64,000 nt of DNA from JALYLC01 sp035696365 (GCA_035696365.1 DASRQS010000069.1:6114-70113), one strand, 5' to 3'. Numbered from the stretch's first letter, positions 15,349 through 24,120 are shown. The notes: generated by a model not told the origin, from the letters alone. Made by a program: numbers and translations.

Positions 15349-16266
15349 ATGGCTGTGACGATGGCCGGCGTGAAGGTGACGATCGTCGGAGGGGCGGGCG
15401 GCGTCGGGGCGTCGACGGCCTTCAACCTGGCGCTGATGCAGGGCGGGCACGAGGTCGTGATCCTCGACAGCCGGCCCGAGATGGTCACCTCGCACGTCAT
15501 GGACTACGACCAGGTGCTCGAGCTGTCGCCGGCGTGCACGCTGCGCGGAGGCGATGCGAGCGATCTGGCCGGCGCGGACGTTGCGGTCCTGCTCTCGTCG
15601 GCGCCGCTCGTGGCCAACCTGCCGAGGATCGAGTACCTCGCGAAGAACGCCGTGATCGCCGACGCCTTCGCCGACGGCCTCGGGCCGGGCTGGGGCGGCG
15701 TCGTCATCGTCGTCACGAATCCGGTCGATCCGCTCGTGACGCGGCTGCACAAGCGGACCGGGCTCGACCGGCGGCGCGTGCTTGGCTACACCCTCAACGA
15801 CAGCCTCCGCCTGCGCACGGGCCTCGCCAGGGCGCTCGGCACCGGTCCGGCGAGCATCGCTGCCTGGGTCGTCGGCGAGCACGGCGATCTCAGCGTGCCC
15901 CTGTACGGTCGCGTCGAGCTGAACGGCATGCCCGTGGAGCTCACGGCGGAGCAGATCGCCGTCGCCGAGGACTACCGCCGCAGCTGGTACCCGCGGCACG
16001 TCGCGCTCGACTCGGGCCGTTCGTCGACCTGGACGTCGGGCCTCGGCGTGGCGCGCATGATCTCCGCGCTCGCCGCCGACGGCGAGCTGTGGCCCGCGTC
16101 GGTCGTGCTCGAGGGCGAGTACGGCATCCGGAACGTCGCCGTGACCGTGCCGGCGACGATCGGCCGCGGCGGCCTGCTCGCGATCCACGAGTGGGATCTC
16201 AGCCCGGGCGAACTGGAGGCGCTGCGGGCTTCGGCCGAGTTCGTGCGCGCCGCGGCGACCGGCTGA
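15349..16266 (+). CDS. Malate/lactate-dehydrogenase-family protein
   Basis: About 305 residues from the ATG at 15349 (an ATG at 15361 is equally possible; neither has a clear ribosome site). NAD fold motif VTIVGGAGGVGAS, then TNPVDPLVTRL (Asn), LNDSLRLRTGLARALG (the Arg/Asp substrate region) and the catalytic His in GEHGDLSVPLYG. The mobile loop that carries specificity residues (near residue 85) is short and atypical: LSSAPLVANLPRIEYLAK. It may oxidise an unusual 2-hydroxyacid, such as an aryl-glycolate, to the substrate of the divergent decarboxylase. Confidence 0.8.
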   Translation: MAVTMAGVKVTIVGGAGGVGASTAFNLALMQGGHEVVILDSRPEMVTSHVMDYDQVLELSPACTLRGGDASDLAGADVAVLLSSAPLVANLPRIEYLAKNAVIADAFADGLGPGWGGVVIVVTNPVDPLVTRLHKRTGLDRRRVLGYTLNDSLRLRTGLARALGTGPASIAAWVVGEHGDLSVPLYGRVELNGMPVELTAEQIAVAEDYRRSWYPRHVALDSGRSSTWTSGLGVARMISALAADGELWPASVVLEGEYGIRNVAVTVPATIGRGGLLAIHEWDLSPGELEALRASAEFVRAAATG

Positions 16267-16290
16267 GCCGCGGACCGCGGCGCCCCGCCG

Positions 16291-17850
16291 TCAGCCGGCG
16301 GTCGCGGAGTGCCCCCGGATCAGGTCCGCGGCCTTCTCGGCGATCATGATCGTGGCCGCGTTCGTGTTCCCGCGGGTGATGGTCGGCATGACCGAGGCGT
16401 CGGCCACACGCAGGCCCTCGAAGCCATACACGCGCAGCTGCGGGTCGACGACCGACCCGATCGCGCAGGTCGAGGTCGGGTGGTAGACGCTCTGCGACGC
16501 GCGACGGACGAACGCCATGATGTCGTCCTCGGAGTCGCTCGCCGGCACGCTGAACGGGGCGCGCATCGCGCGCCTGAGCGGTTCCTGGTCGGCGATCTCG
16601 AGCGCCTTGCGGACGCCGGCCACCATGCAGCGGCGATCCTCCTCGGTCGTGAGGAAGTTGCACAGGATGCGCGGCTTCGAGTCGGCCAGCGGCGCGCGCA
16701 GCAGCACGCGACCGCGGCTCGTCGGCTTGATGACAACGGGGCCGAAGCAGTAGCCGTGGTCGTGCGGCGCCGTCAGGCCCTCGTCGTAGAACAGCGACGG
16801 AGCGAAGTGGAACTGCATGTCGGGCGCATCGAGGCCCGGCCGCGTGTGCAAGAACGCGGCCGCCTCGGGGATGTTGGAGGTCAGCGGCCCCCGGCCCTCG
16901 CTCGCGAACCGCGCGAAGTTGTCGGGCGCGAAGGCCCCGAACAGCGAGGGCTCGTCGGTCTCGTAGTTGAGCTGGCACATGCAGTGGTCCTGCAGGTCGT
17001 GTCCCACCGGCAGGTTTTCGCGCACCTCCATGCCGTACGGCGTGAGGTCCTCTGCCGGCCCGATGCCCGAGATCATCAGCAGTACCGGCGACTGGTACGA
17101 CCCGGCCGAGAGGATCACCTCGCGCTCGGCGCGGATCTCCTCGATCTGGCCGTTGTGGGAGATCTCGACGCCCACGGCGCGCGTGCCCTCGAACAGGATG
17201 CGCAGCGCCAGCGCGTCGGTGATCACGTCGAGATTCGGCCTGTCCTCGACCGGGTGCACGAATGCGCCCGCGGTCGAATGGCGGCGCCCGTCGCGCTGCG
17301 TGAGCTGGAAGCGCCCGACGCCCTCCTGGCGCGCGCCGTTGAAGTCGGGGTTGTAGTCGAGGCCGGCGAGCTCGCTGGCCTCCAGCATCGTCTCGATCAG
17401 CGGCGTCATGGCGCGGCTGTCGGAGACGCTGAGGGGGCCGCCGACCCCGTGGAAGGCGTCCTCGCCGCGCTCGTTGTCCTCCGAGCGCTTGAAGTAGGGC
17501 AGGACCTCGTCGTAGCTCCAGCCCTCTGCGCCGCCGGCGGCCCAGCCGTCGTAGTCGGCGCGGTTGCCGCGGATGTAGATCATGGCGTTGATCGACCCGG
17601 AGCCGCCGAGCACCTTGCCGCGCGGCAGGAAGAGCCGCCGGCCGCCGAGTCCCGGCTCCTGCTCGCCGAAGAGATCCCAGTCGACGCTCGACTTCAGCAG
17701 CATCGGGAACGCGATCGGCATGGCGATCTCCGGCCGGCTGTCCTGCCCGCCCGCCTCGATCAGCGCGACCCGAGCGCTGGAGTCCTCACTCAGCCGCCCC
17801 GCGAGCACGCAGCCCGCCGATCCCGCGCCGACGATCACATAGTCGTACAC
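16291..17850 (-). CDS. GMC-family FAD oxidoreductase (choline/alcohol dehydrogenase type)
   Basis: 519 residues. FAD motif VGAGSAGCVLAGRLSED at the N-terminus, GMC signature 1 around GGSGSINAMIYIRGN (about 82-96), and catalytic His in VYHPTSTCAIG with Asn in RGNTNAATIMIAEKAA near the end. It oxidises a primary alcohol to an aldehyde; relatives act on choline, PEG or lignin-derived alcohols. It lies 45 bp downstream of the E1 beta gene and may be the last gene of that operon, but it also has its own TCAGG-N3-CCTGA palindrome upstream. The same motif controls the hydroxycinnamate operon. Confidence 0.88.
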   Translation of the reverse strand: MYDYVIVGAGSAGCVLAGRLSEDSSARVALIEAGGQDSRPEIAMPIAFPMLLKSSVDWDLFGEQEPGLGGRRLFLPRGKVLGGSGSINAMIYIRGNRADYDGWAAGGAEGWSYDEVLPYFKRSEDNERGEDAFHGVGGPLSVSDSRAMTPLIETMLEASELAGLDYNPDFNGARQEGVGRFQLTQRDGRRHSTAGAFVHPVEDRPNLDVITDALALRILFEGTRAVGVEISHNGQIEEIRAEREVILSAGSYQSPVLLMISGIGPAEDLTPYGMEVRENLPVGHDLQDHCMCQLNYETDEPSLFGAFAPDNFARFASEGRGPLTSNIPEAAAFLHTRPGLDAPDMQFHFAPSLFYDEGLTAPHDHGYCFGPVVIKPTSRGRVLLRAPLADSKPRILCNFLTTEEDRRCMVAGVRKALEIADQEPLRRAMRAPFSVPASDSEDDIMAFVRRASQSVYHPTSTCAIGSVVDPQLRVYGFEGLRVADASVMPTITRGNTNAATIMIAEKAADLIRGHSATAG

Positions 17851-17868
17851 CGCGTCTCCTCTCGAGTG

Positions 17869-17881
17869 TCAGGCTGCCTGA
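17869..17881. promoter_or_regulatory. TCAGG-N3-CCTGA palindrome before GMC gene
   Basis: TCAGG-CTG-CCTGA, followed by TAG, lies 18 bp upstream of the GMC gene. It matches the perfect TATCAGG-TTG-CCTGATA site at 34506-34522 at 5 of 7 positions of the left arm (GTCAGG here) and all of the right arm. It is likely a second site for the same regulator, with the MarR protein at 35396 as the leading candidate. Confidence 0.6.
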
Positions 17882-17895
17882 TAGTACGCCGCCGT

Positions 17896-18876
17896 CTAGG
17901 GCGAGATCAACATCGCCCGCACGGCCGCGACGATCTCGCCGGCGCCCGGCAGATAGGCGTCCTCGAGCGGCGGGCTCAGCGGGATCGGCGCGAAGGGCGC
18001 GCCCACGCGCGCGATCGGGGCGTCGAGCGAGTCGAAGGCCACCTCCCCCACCTGCGCCGCGATCTCGGCGCTGAAGCCCCCGTGCCGCACGGCCTCGTGC
18101 GCGATGACCAGCCTGCCCGTGCGCTGGACGGAGGCGACGATCGCCTCCAGGTCGAGCGGGACGAGCGTGCGCGGATCGATGATCTCGGCCTCGATGCCGT
18201 CCTCGGCCGCGAGCCGTTCGGCCGCCTCCAGCGCGTCGTGCACGAGGCGCGAGAGCGCGACGATCGTGACGTCGCGGCCGCTGCGCAGCGTCGCCGCGCG
18301 GCCGATCGGTACGGGCACCGGCGGCTCGCCCACCTCGCCGCGGCGGAAGTAGAGCGTCTTGTTCTCGATGAAGACGACGGGGTTCGGATCGGCGATCGCA
18401 GCGGCCAGCAGGCCCGCGGCATCCGCCGGGCTGCTCGGCATGACGACCTTCAGGCCCGGCACGTGCGTCAGCCAGCTCTCGAGGCTCTGCGAGTGCTGTG
18501 CGCCTCCGCGGTAGCCGGCGCCGCCCTGCGTGCGCAGCACCATCGGCACCGTGAGCTGGCCGCCCGACATGAAATGCGCCTTGGCGGCTCCGTTGACGAG
18601 CTGGTCGAGCGCGAGCGTGATGAAGTCGATGAACATGATCTCGAGCACCGGGCGCAGGCCCGACTGCGCGGCCCCGATCGCGACACCGGTGATGGCCGCC
18701 TCGCTGATCGGCGTGTCGATCACGCGCGCGGTTCCGAACTCCTCCGCGAGCCCCGCCGTCGCGGTGTAGGGCCCGCCTTCGGCGACGTCCTCGCCGAGCA
18801 CGAACACGCGCTCGTCGGCGCGCATGGCCGCCGCGAGCGACGAGGTGATGGCCTTGATGTACGTCGTCTCAGCCAT
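17896..18876 (-). CDS. 2-oxoacid/acetoin dehydrogenase E1 component, beta subunit (pair 2)
   Basis: 326 residues, transketolase-type pyrimidine-binding and C-terminal domains. Typical motifs: VFVLGEDVAEGGPYTATAGL, IDTPISEAAITGVAIGAAQ, GGAGYRGGAQHSQSLESWL and IIDPRTLVPLD. It forms a heterotetramer with the E1 alpha encoded immediately upstream (8-nt overlap). The E1 reaction decarboxylates or cleaves a 2-oxoacid or acetoin with thiamine diphosphate and passes the acyl group to a lipoyl E2. No E2 or E3 gene is present in this operon. Confidence 0.88.
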   Translation of the reverse strand: MAETTYIKAITSSLAAAMRADERVFVLGEDVAEGGPYTATAGLAEEFGTARVIDTPISEAAITGVAIGAAQSGLRPVLEIMFIDFITLALDQLVNGAAKAHFMSGGQLTVPMVLRTQGGAGYRGGAQHSQSLESWLTHVPGLKVVMPSSPADAAGLLAAAIADPNPVVFIENKTLYFRRGEVGEPPVPVPIGRAATLRSGRDVTIVALSRLVHDALEAAERLAAEDGIEAEIIDPRTLVPLDLEAIVASVQRTGRLVIAHEAVRHGGFSAEIAAQVGEVAFDSLDAPIARVGAPFAPIPLSPPLEDAYLPGAGEIVAAVRAMLISP

Positions 18877-19837
18877 CGGCGTAGACCATGTGCTCGATCA
18901 GCCCACGTGGCGGGAAGGGGCTCTCGCGCCCGAAGCGCACGGCAGCCTGCACGGCCGCGGCGGCCTCGGCCTCGATGCCCGCCAGGGCGCTCTCGGCCAG
19001 CCAGCCCTGCGCGACCGCGTGGCGCTGGAGCCGCAGGATCGGATCCTTCTCCTGCCAGTCGGCGGCCGCGATCGCCTCGCGGTACTTCCCCGGGTCGCCC
19101 TCGTAGTGGCCCCGCAAACGCTGCACCAGGCACTCGAGCAGGAACGGCCCCCGCCCCGCGCGCGCCAAGGCGAGGTAGCCCCCGAAGGCCTCCCAGACCG
19201 CAAGCACGTCGTTGCCGTCGACGGTCGAGCGCTCGACCCCGTACGGCGCGACGACGTCGCTGACGCGTTCCACCACGGTGTGCGCCGAGCGCGGCGTGAA
19301 CTCCGCGAACCCGTTGTTCTCGCACACGAGGATCAGCGGCAGCTTCCAGAGCGCGGCCAGGTTCACGGTCTCGTTGAAGTGCCCGGCCTGCACCGCCCCG
19401 TCGCCGAAGAACACGACGGCCACCGCATTTTCGCCGCGCAGCCGCGCGGCCAGCGCGCTGCCGAGCGCGATCGGGATGCTGCCGCCGACGACGCCCGTCG
19501 CGCCCATGAAGCCGTGCTCGGCGTCGACCAGGTGCATCGATCCCCCGAGCCCCCTGCAGAGCCCCGTGTCACGCCCCATGAGCTCGGCCATCACCCGCTC
19601 CAGCGGTGCGCCCTTCGCGATCGCATGCCCGTGTGCGCGATGGCCGGAGTAGACGGGGTCGCTGTCGCGCAGCTGCGAGCAGACGGCTCCGGCCACGCCC
19701 TCCTGGCCCACGCTCAGGTGCACGAGCCCGTGCACCTCGTCCGACTGCTTCAGCCGGCCGACCCGTTCCTCGAACACGCGGATCCGCCACATCGTCGCCA
19801 GCAGGCCCAGCGCCTGTGCGCGATCGGGCCCGGGCAC
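18869..19837 (-). CDS. 2-oxoacid/acetoin dehydrogenase E1 component, alpha subunit (pair 2)
   Basis: 322 residues. Thiamine-binding GDGAVQAGHFNETVN with the closing ENNGF is at about 150-185, and the phosphorylation-loop-like HLSVGQEGVAGAV and GHRAHGHAIAKG segments precede it. GTG at 19837 shares one base with the stop of the previous E1 beta gene; the longer open frame upstream is antisense to that gene's own reading and was rejected. Together with the beta subunit at 17896 it makes a full E1. Resemblance to acetoin dehydrogenase AcoA is general. Confidence 0.87.
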   Translation of the reverse strand: MPGPDRAQALGLLATMWRIRVFEERVGRLKQSDEVHGLVHLSVGQEGVAGAVCSQLRDSDPVYSGHRAHGHAIAKGAPLERVMAELMGRDTGLCRGLGGSMHLVDAEHGFMGATGVVGGSIPIALGSALAARLRGENAVAVVFFGDGAVQAGHFNETVNLAALWKLPLILVCENNGFAEFTPRSAHTVVERVSDVVAPYGVERSTVDGNDVLAVWEAFGGYLALARAGRGPFLLECLVQRLRGHYEGDPGKYREAIAAADWQEKDPILRLQRHAVAQGWLAESALAGIEAEAAAAVQAAVRFGRESPFPPRGLIEHMVYADG

Positions 19838-20817
19838 TACGCCGTCACGGGGGCGAACCCGAGCACCTGCCGCACGGCTGCCACGACCTTGTCCTCGTCC
19901 GGCATCACGAAGGCCTCGAGCGGCTGGCTGTAGGGCACGGTCGCATCGAGCGCCGTGACCTGCACGATGGGAGCCTTGAGCGACGAGAACCCGTGCTCGG
20001 CGACCTCGCCGGCGATCACGGTCGCGGCGGAGGCGTGCCGCGTCGACTGGTCGACGAGCACGAGCCGGCCCGTCTTCTCGACCGACTCGAGGATCGTCTT
20101 CGTGTCGAGCGGCGCCAGCGTGCGCGGGTCGATCACCTCGGCCTGGATGCCCTCGCCCGCCAGTTGGCCGGCGGCGTTCAGCGCGCGGTCGACGCACCAG
20201 CCGGTGGCGACGATCGTCACATCGCCGCCCTGGCGCCGGATCGAGGCCTCACCGAAGGGGACGAGGTACTCGCCGTCGGGCACCTCGCCGTGCTCCAGCG
20301 TGAGCAGGTAGTTGTGCAGGTAGACGACCGGGTCGTCGTCGCGGATCGCGCTCGCCATCAGGCCCTTCGCGTCGGCCGCCGTCGACGGCACCACGACCTT
20401 CAAGCCAGGGACTCCCATGAAGAGGGCATTGATGGTGCCGGTGTGCTGGCCCGCCCAGCCGGCGGTGAAGCCGTAGCCGGCCTTGAGCACGATCGGCACC
20501 TTGACCTGGCCGCCGCTCATGGCGCGGAAGCGCGGCGCCTCGTTCAGCACCTGGTCCATGGCGACGAGCATGAACTCGGCCATGTAGAGCTCCACCACGG
20601 GCCGGAAGCCCGAGAGCGCTGCGCCGATGGCGATGCCGATCTCAGCCGTCTCGGAGATCGGCGTGACGCGCACGCGGTCCTTGCCGAAGGCGTCGACGAA
20701 GGGCTCGTTCTCGGTCGTGGCCATGTTCTGGCCGAAGTACAGGACGCTCGGGTCGCGCTCCATCTCGAGGTGGATCGCCTCGCCGATGGCGGCGATGTAC
20801 GGCAGTTCGTGTGCCAT
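19837..20817 (-). CDS. 2-oxoacid/acetoin dehydrogenase E1 component, beta subunit (pair 1)
   Basis: 326 residues, same fold and length as the pair 2 beta subunit but clearly diverged: VLYFGQNMATTENEPFVDAF, VTPISETAEIGIAIGAALSG, GYGFTAGWAGQHTGTINALF, VIDPRTLAPLD. The ATG at 20817 has AGGAG 7 nt upstream. It sits between the two alpha genes, so the order alpha1-beta1-alpha2-beta2 is intact. Sequence difference between the pairs suggests two different substrates rather than a recent duplication. Confidence 0.87.
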   Translation of the reverse strand: MAHELPYIAAIGEAIHLEMERDPSVLYFGQNMATTENEPFVDAFGKDRVRVTPISETAEIGIAIGAALSGFRPVVELYMAEFMLVAMDQVLNEAPRFRAMSGGQVKVPIVLKAGYGFTAGWAGQHTGTINALFMGVPGLKVVVPSTAADAKGLMASAIRDDDPVVYLHNYLLTLEHGEVPDGEYLVPFGEASIRRQGGDVTIVATGWCVDRALNAAGQLAGEGIQAEVIDPRTLAPLDTKTILESVEKTGRLVLVDQSTRHASAATVIAGEVAEHGFSSLKAPIVQVTALDATVPYSQPLEAFVMPDEDKVVAAVRQVLGFAPVTA

Positions 20818-20827
20818 GAGATCGCTC

Positions 20828-21868
20828 CTAGGCCTCGTTGTAGGCGAGTGCTTCGCTGGTGTCCGGGAACGGGCTCTCGAGCGCGAACGTGACCGCTGCC
20901 TGCATCTCCTCGCGCACCTTCTCCGCAATCGCATCGGCCCGCTCGGCCGTGAGCGTGCCGTCCGCGACCAGCCGCACGCGGAAGGCGGGCACGGGATCGC
21001 CCTGCTTGGCCGCCTCGTACTCCTCGGGGTTGCCGAACTTCTCCACCGCCTCGTGTTCGGGGAAGTGCAGTGGCACGCCGGGCGGGGCGATGATGTTGCC
21101 GTGCGCCGAGAGGCGGTACATCTGCGACTCGACGAGCGTGGGCCCGTCACCGGCGCGCGCACGCGCGACGGCGGCGCCGACGGTCTCGTAGACCGCAACC
21201 GGGTCGCGCCCGTCGATCGTCACGCCGGGCATGCTGAAAGCCTTCGCCTTGACCGAGAGATTCTCTCCGTTGGCGCGGTTCGCGTCTTCCTGGTCGCTGC
21301 GCGTGTGCACGTTGTAGCCGTTGTTCTCCATCACGAAGACGATGGGGAGCTTCCACAGCGAGGCGATGTTGAGCGTCTCGGCGAACGCGCCCTGCTTCGA
21401 GGCGCCGTCGCCGAAGAAGCTGAGCACGACCTGGCCCTGCTTGCGGATCTGGGCCGCCCAGGCGGCGCCGGCCGCATGTGGGATGCCGGCGGCGACGATG
21501 CCCGAGGTGCCGAGGAAGCCGTTGGAGACGTCAGTCAGGTGCATCGATCCCCCGATGCCCTTGCAGAGCCCGTCCTTGCGCCCGTAGATCTCCGCCATGA
21601 TCGCCTTCGGGTCGGTCCCGCGCGCGATGGGATAGCCGTGGCAGCGGTAGGTCGTGAGGAACTGGTCGTCAGGACCGAGCGTCGCGATCGACCCCACGAT
21701 CGACGCCTCCGCGCCGTCGGCCAGGTGGGTGTGACCCCGGATCACGCCCGGGTGCTCGAGGAACGTGCGCTTGACCCGCTCCTCGAACTCGCGGATCCGC
21801 AGCATCTGCTCGTAGATCCAGACGAGGCGGTCGCGGTCGAGCGGGGTGACTCCCTCGTTCGCGCTCAC
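20828..21868 (-). CDS. 2-oxoacid/acetoin dehydrogenase E1 component, alpha subunit (pair 1)
   Basis: 346 residues. Thiamine motif FFGDGASKQGAFAETLN followed by VMENNGYNVHT; N-terminal MLRIREFEERVKRTFLEHPG and GGSMHLTDVSNGFLGTSG are typical of E1 alpha. The GTG start overlaps the stop of the upstream isomerase-like gene (GTGA). It pairs with the beta subunit 10 bp downstream. The acceptor E2 must be encoded elsewhere, or the enzyme may release an aldehyde or use another acceptor. Confidence 0.87.
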   Translation of the reverse strand: MSANEGVTPLDRDRLVWIYEQMLRIREFEERVKRTFLEHPGVIRGHTHLADGAEASIVGSIATLGPDDQFLTTYRCHGYPIARGTDPKAIMAEIYGRKDGLCKGIGGSMHLTDVSNGFLGTSGIVAAGIPHAAGAAWAAQIRKQGQVVLSFFGDGASKQGAFAETLNIASLWKLPIVFVMENNGYNVHTRSDQEDANRANGENLSVKAKAFSMPGVTIDGRDPVAVYETVGAAVARARAGDGPTLVESQMYRLSAHGNIIAPPGVPLHFPEHEAVEKFGNPEEYEAAKQGDPVPAFRVRLVADGTLTAERADAIAEKVREEMQAAVTFALESPFPDTSEALAYNEA

Positions 21869-22743
21869 GCAGAGCTCCTCTCGTGTCCGAATTGGGAAGC
21901 GGTCGTCTCGTAGGCCCGCCGGAAGATCACGTCGAGTGGCTGGTTGCGTAACTCATCGGAGAGCACCTCGACGCCCCACGGCCCGGAATAGCCCTGATCC
22001 TGGCAGACCTCGATGGTGCCGCGCAGGTCGAACTCGCCCTCGCCCGGTAGGCGGCGGTGGTTGACGGTCTCGTCGATCAGGTCGTCCATGTCCTGGAGCC
22101 GGCCGTCGCTCAGCTCCACCCATGACAGGTACTCGAGCGGAATGCGACGGAGCTCTTTCGGGGCGATCCCCAGCTTTCCCATGTGCCAGGTGTCGACGGC
22201 GATGCCGCCGTTCGACGCGCCCGCGCCCTGGACGACAGCGAGCGCCGCGTCGATGCTCCTCACGTTGACATCGAACGGCATGAACTCGTAGACGACCTTC
22301 GCCTCGGTGTGCTGCGCGGCCTCGGCGCACAGCTCGCCGAAGCGCTCGGTGAGCTGCGAGAGCTCGCACGGCGTGCCCGGGATGTTGCCCACCTTGATGT
22401 GGTGCGGAAGCAGCTCGGCGGCGGCGCGGAAGAGCAGCTCGCGCGTGGCGTCCGAGGCGCTGCGCCGCTCATCGCCTTCGTCCAGGAACCAGTCCATGAG
22501 GAACTCGAGCTCGAGGTGGCGCAGCCCGTTGTCGTCGAACACCTTGCGCATGTCCGCGAGGCTGCGCGACTCCAGCACGTGCGCGAGGTCGGCGTGCCAG
22601 ATGCCGATGCCACTGAAGCCCACCGTGCGCGCCTCGGCGCAGCGATCGGCCCAGTCGAAGAGGCTCCACTCGCGCCCGCTGTGCACCTCGACCGGGCCGG
22701 AGACGGTCCAGTAGAGCCCGACCAGCTCGACGTCCGCGCCCAT
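21865..22743 (-). CDS. Sugar phosphate isomerase/epimerase-like TIM-barrel protein
   Basis: 292 residues from the ATG at 22743 (a GTG at 22749 would add two). The xylose-isomerase-like barrel shows acidic metal ligands in LELEFLMDWF, VVYEFMPFDVNVR, DTWHMGKLG and WGVEVLSDELR. The family includes isomerases, epimerases, dehydratases and inosose/hydroxypyruvate-type enzymes. It lies between the O-demethylase and the first E1 pair. It could isomerise a hydroxyketone side-chain intermediate before thiamine-dependent cleavage, but no substrate can be derived from sequence. Confidence 0.8.
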   Translation of the reverse strand: MGADVELVGLYWTVSGPVEVHSGREWSLFDWADRCAEARTVGFSGIGIWHADLAHVLESRSLADMRKVFDDNGLRHLELEFLMDWFLDEGDERRSASDATRELLFRAAAELLPHHIKVGNIPGTPCELSQLTERFGELCAEAAQHTEAKVVYEFMPFDVNVRSIDAALAVVQGAGASNGGIAVDTWHMGKLGIAPKELRRIPLEYLSWVELSDGRLQDMDDLIDETVNHRRLPGEGEFDLRGTIEVCQDQGYSGPWGVEVLSDELRNQPLDVIFRRAYETTASQFGHERSSA

Positions 22744-22752
22744 GCTCACCGG

Positions 22753-24120
22753 CTATTTCGGCCGGTACGACGCACGGACGACCTCGGCATACGGGACGGG
22801 CGAGACGGTGGCGCGGATCTCGCTCTGCACGTGGCGCTCGACGACCGGCTTTCCGGAGCCCCCGCCCTCCTCGCCCCAGACGAGTGTCACCTCGGTGCCG
22901 GGCTCGCTGTGCTCGGCGTCCACGTAGGCCAGCGAGAGCATCGAGCTCTCGTTGGAGCTGTAGCCGGAGAACGTCGACACCCCGACCATCTTGCCGTCCT
23001 GCATGATCCGGTCGTTCGGCCAGGTCGAATAATTGGACAACGGCAGGTCGATGTACTTCGCCTTGTCGCCCCTGTGGAACATGGTCTCCATCGCGGCGGC
23101 GACGTCCTCGCCGCGCCAGGCGAGTGTCACCTTCTGGCGCTGCGGATTCCCGGACATCCTCTCGACGGCGTCACGGCCGATGAAGTCGTGGTCGAAGCGC
23201 ACGAAGCCGCCGTAGCCGAGGTCGTAAGGTGTCGTGTAGTAGTCCGCGATGTCGTCCGAGTAGTAGCTGCCGCCGAGCGAGCCCGTGCCTTCGTACCAGT
23301 CGGCCGGCAGCCATTCGCGGTAGGCCTTCATCTTGTCGCCAGTGAAAATCGCGGGCAGCGGGCAGGGGATCCAGCCCGACTCGAGCGTGTTCGTTGCATA
23401 GACGCGCGAGCCCACCTGCCGGAGCTCGAACTCCTCGCCGGCGGCGACGATCGCCGCCTTGACCTCGGCACCCTGATCCCACGGGCCGAACAACTCCAGG
23501 CCGGGCACGCCGGACATGCCGTGGTGCAGCGCCCGCACCTCGTGTCCCGCGATCGTGAGCAGGCCCATGTTGAAGAACTTGATCTCGGGCAGCGGGCCGC
23601 CGTTGACCTTTTCCAGCACCTGGGGCGCGTTCGGGCCCTGTACCTGGTAGCGGTAGAGCTTGCGGTTGCCGGGATTGGCTGCGGCGCGCTCGTCGCGCTC
23701 GACGCTCGCGTCGTAGTCGCCCGTCTCGCAGTGGTACTGCACCCAGTTGTGGGCCGAGGGGCGGCCGACGAGGCTGAGCAGATCGTCGTCCAGGTAGAAG
23801 AGAATGGCATCGCCGATGACAAAGCCGTCGTAGTTGCAGGCCACGAACTGCTTGGCCTTGTTCACGACGAAATTGTCAAAGCTGTTGATAGCAAGGTCGG
23901 ACAGCAGTTTGAGCGCCTCGGGCCCTCTGATGTAAAGGTCCGTCATGTGGTACGACTGGTCGAACAGGCAGCACGCCTCCCGCCAGGCGTGCTGCTCGTC
24001 ACGCCAGTTCGTGAACTCGCTCGCGACGCCCGGGTAGACGTACGGCCCGATCTGCGAGTTGCGCGTGAGATCGACCGCGCTGCGCGTGCGGAGAACATCC
24101 TCGAGGCTTCGCGAACTCAT
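22753..24120 (-). CDS. Tetrahydrofolate-dependent aromatic O-demethylase (LigM/DesA-like)
   Basis: 455 residues, of glycine-cleavage T-protein (GCV_T) fold and close in length to LigM (about 470). It carries long stretches characteristic of vanillate/3-O-methylgallate and syringate O-demethylases: RNSQIGPYVYPGVASEFTNW, LFDQSYHMTDLYIRGPEAL, KAKQFVACNYDGFVIGDAIL and LVGRPSAHNWVQYH. These enzymes move the ring methoxyl methyl group to tetrahydrofolate, leaving catechol-type products. The ATG at 24120 is preceded by AGAGGAG 11 nt upstream. First gene of a minus-strand operon, divergent from the ligase, with a probable IclR operator between. Vanillate, syringate or a larger methoxyaromatic are all possible substrates. 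Confidence 0.9.
   Translation of the reverse strand: MSSRSLEDVLRTRSAVDLTRNSQIGPYVYPGVASEFTNWRDEQHAWREACCLFDQSYHMTDLYIRGPEALKLLSDLAINSFDNFVVNKAKQFVACNYDGFVIGDAILFYLDDDLLSLVGRPSAHNWVQYHCETGDYDASVERDERAAANPGNRKLYRYQVQGPNAPQVLEKVNGGPLPEIKFFNMGLLTIAGHEVRALHHGMSGVPGLELFGPWDQGAEVKAAIVAAGEEFELRQVGSRVYATNTLESGWIPCPLPAIFTGDKMKAYREWLPADWYEGTGSLGGSYYSDDIADYYTTPYDLGYGGFVRFDHDFIGRDAVERMSGNPQRQKVTLAWRGEDVAAAMETMFHRGDKAKYIDLPLSNYSTWPNDRIMQDGKMVGVSTFSGYSSNESSMLSLAYVDAEHSEPGTEVTLVWGEEGGGSGKPVVERHVQSEIRATVSPVPYAEVVRASYRPK

Noticed and set aside
16268..16280. Terminator after the malate-dehydrogenase-like gene
   Set aside because: CCGCGGACCGCGG is an inverted repeat, but the arms are short, there is no T-tract, and such GC palindromes are expected by chance at this composition.
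16309..19263. 984-codon plus-strand open frame opposite the GMC and E1 genes
   Set aside because: Same antisense-type composition without any domain, while the minus strand shows clear GMC and E1 motifs.
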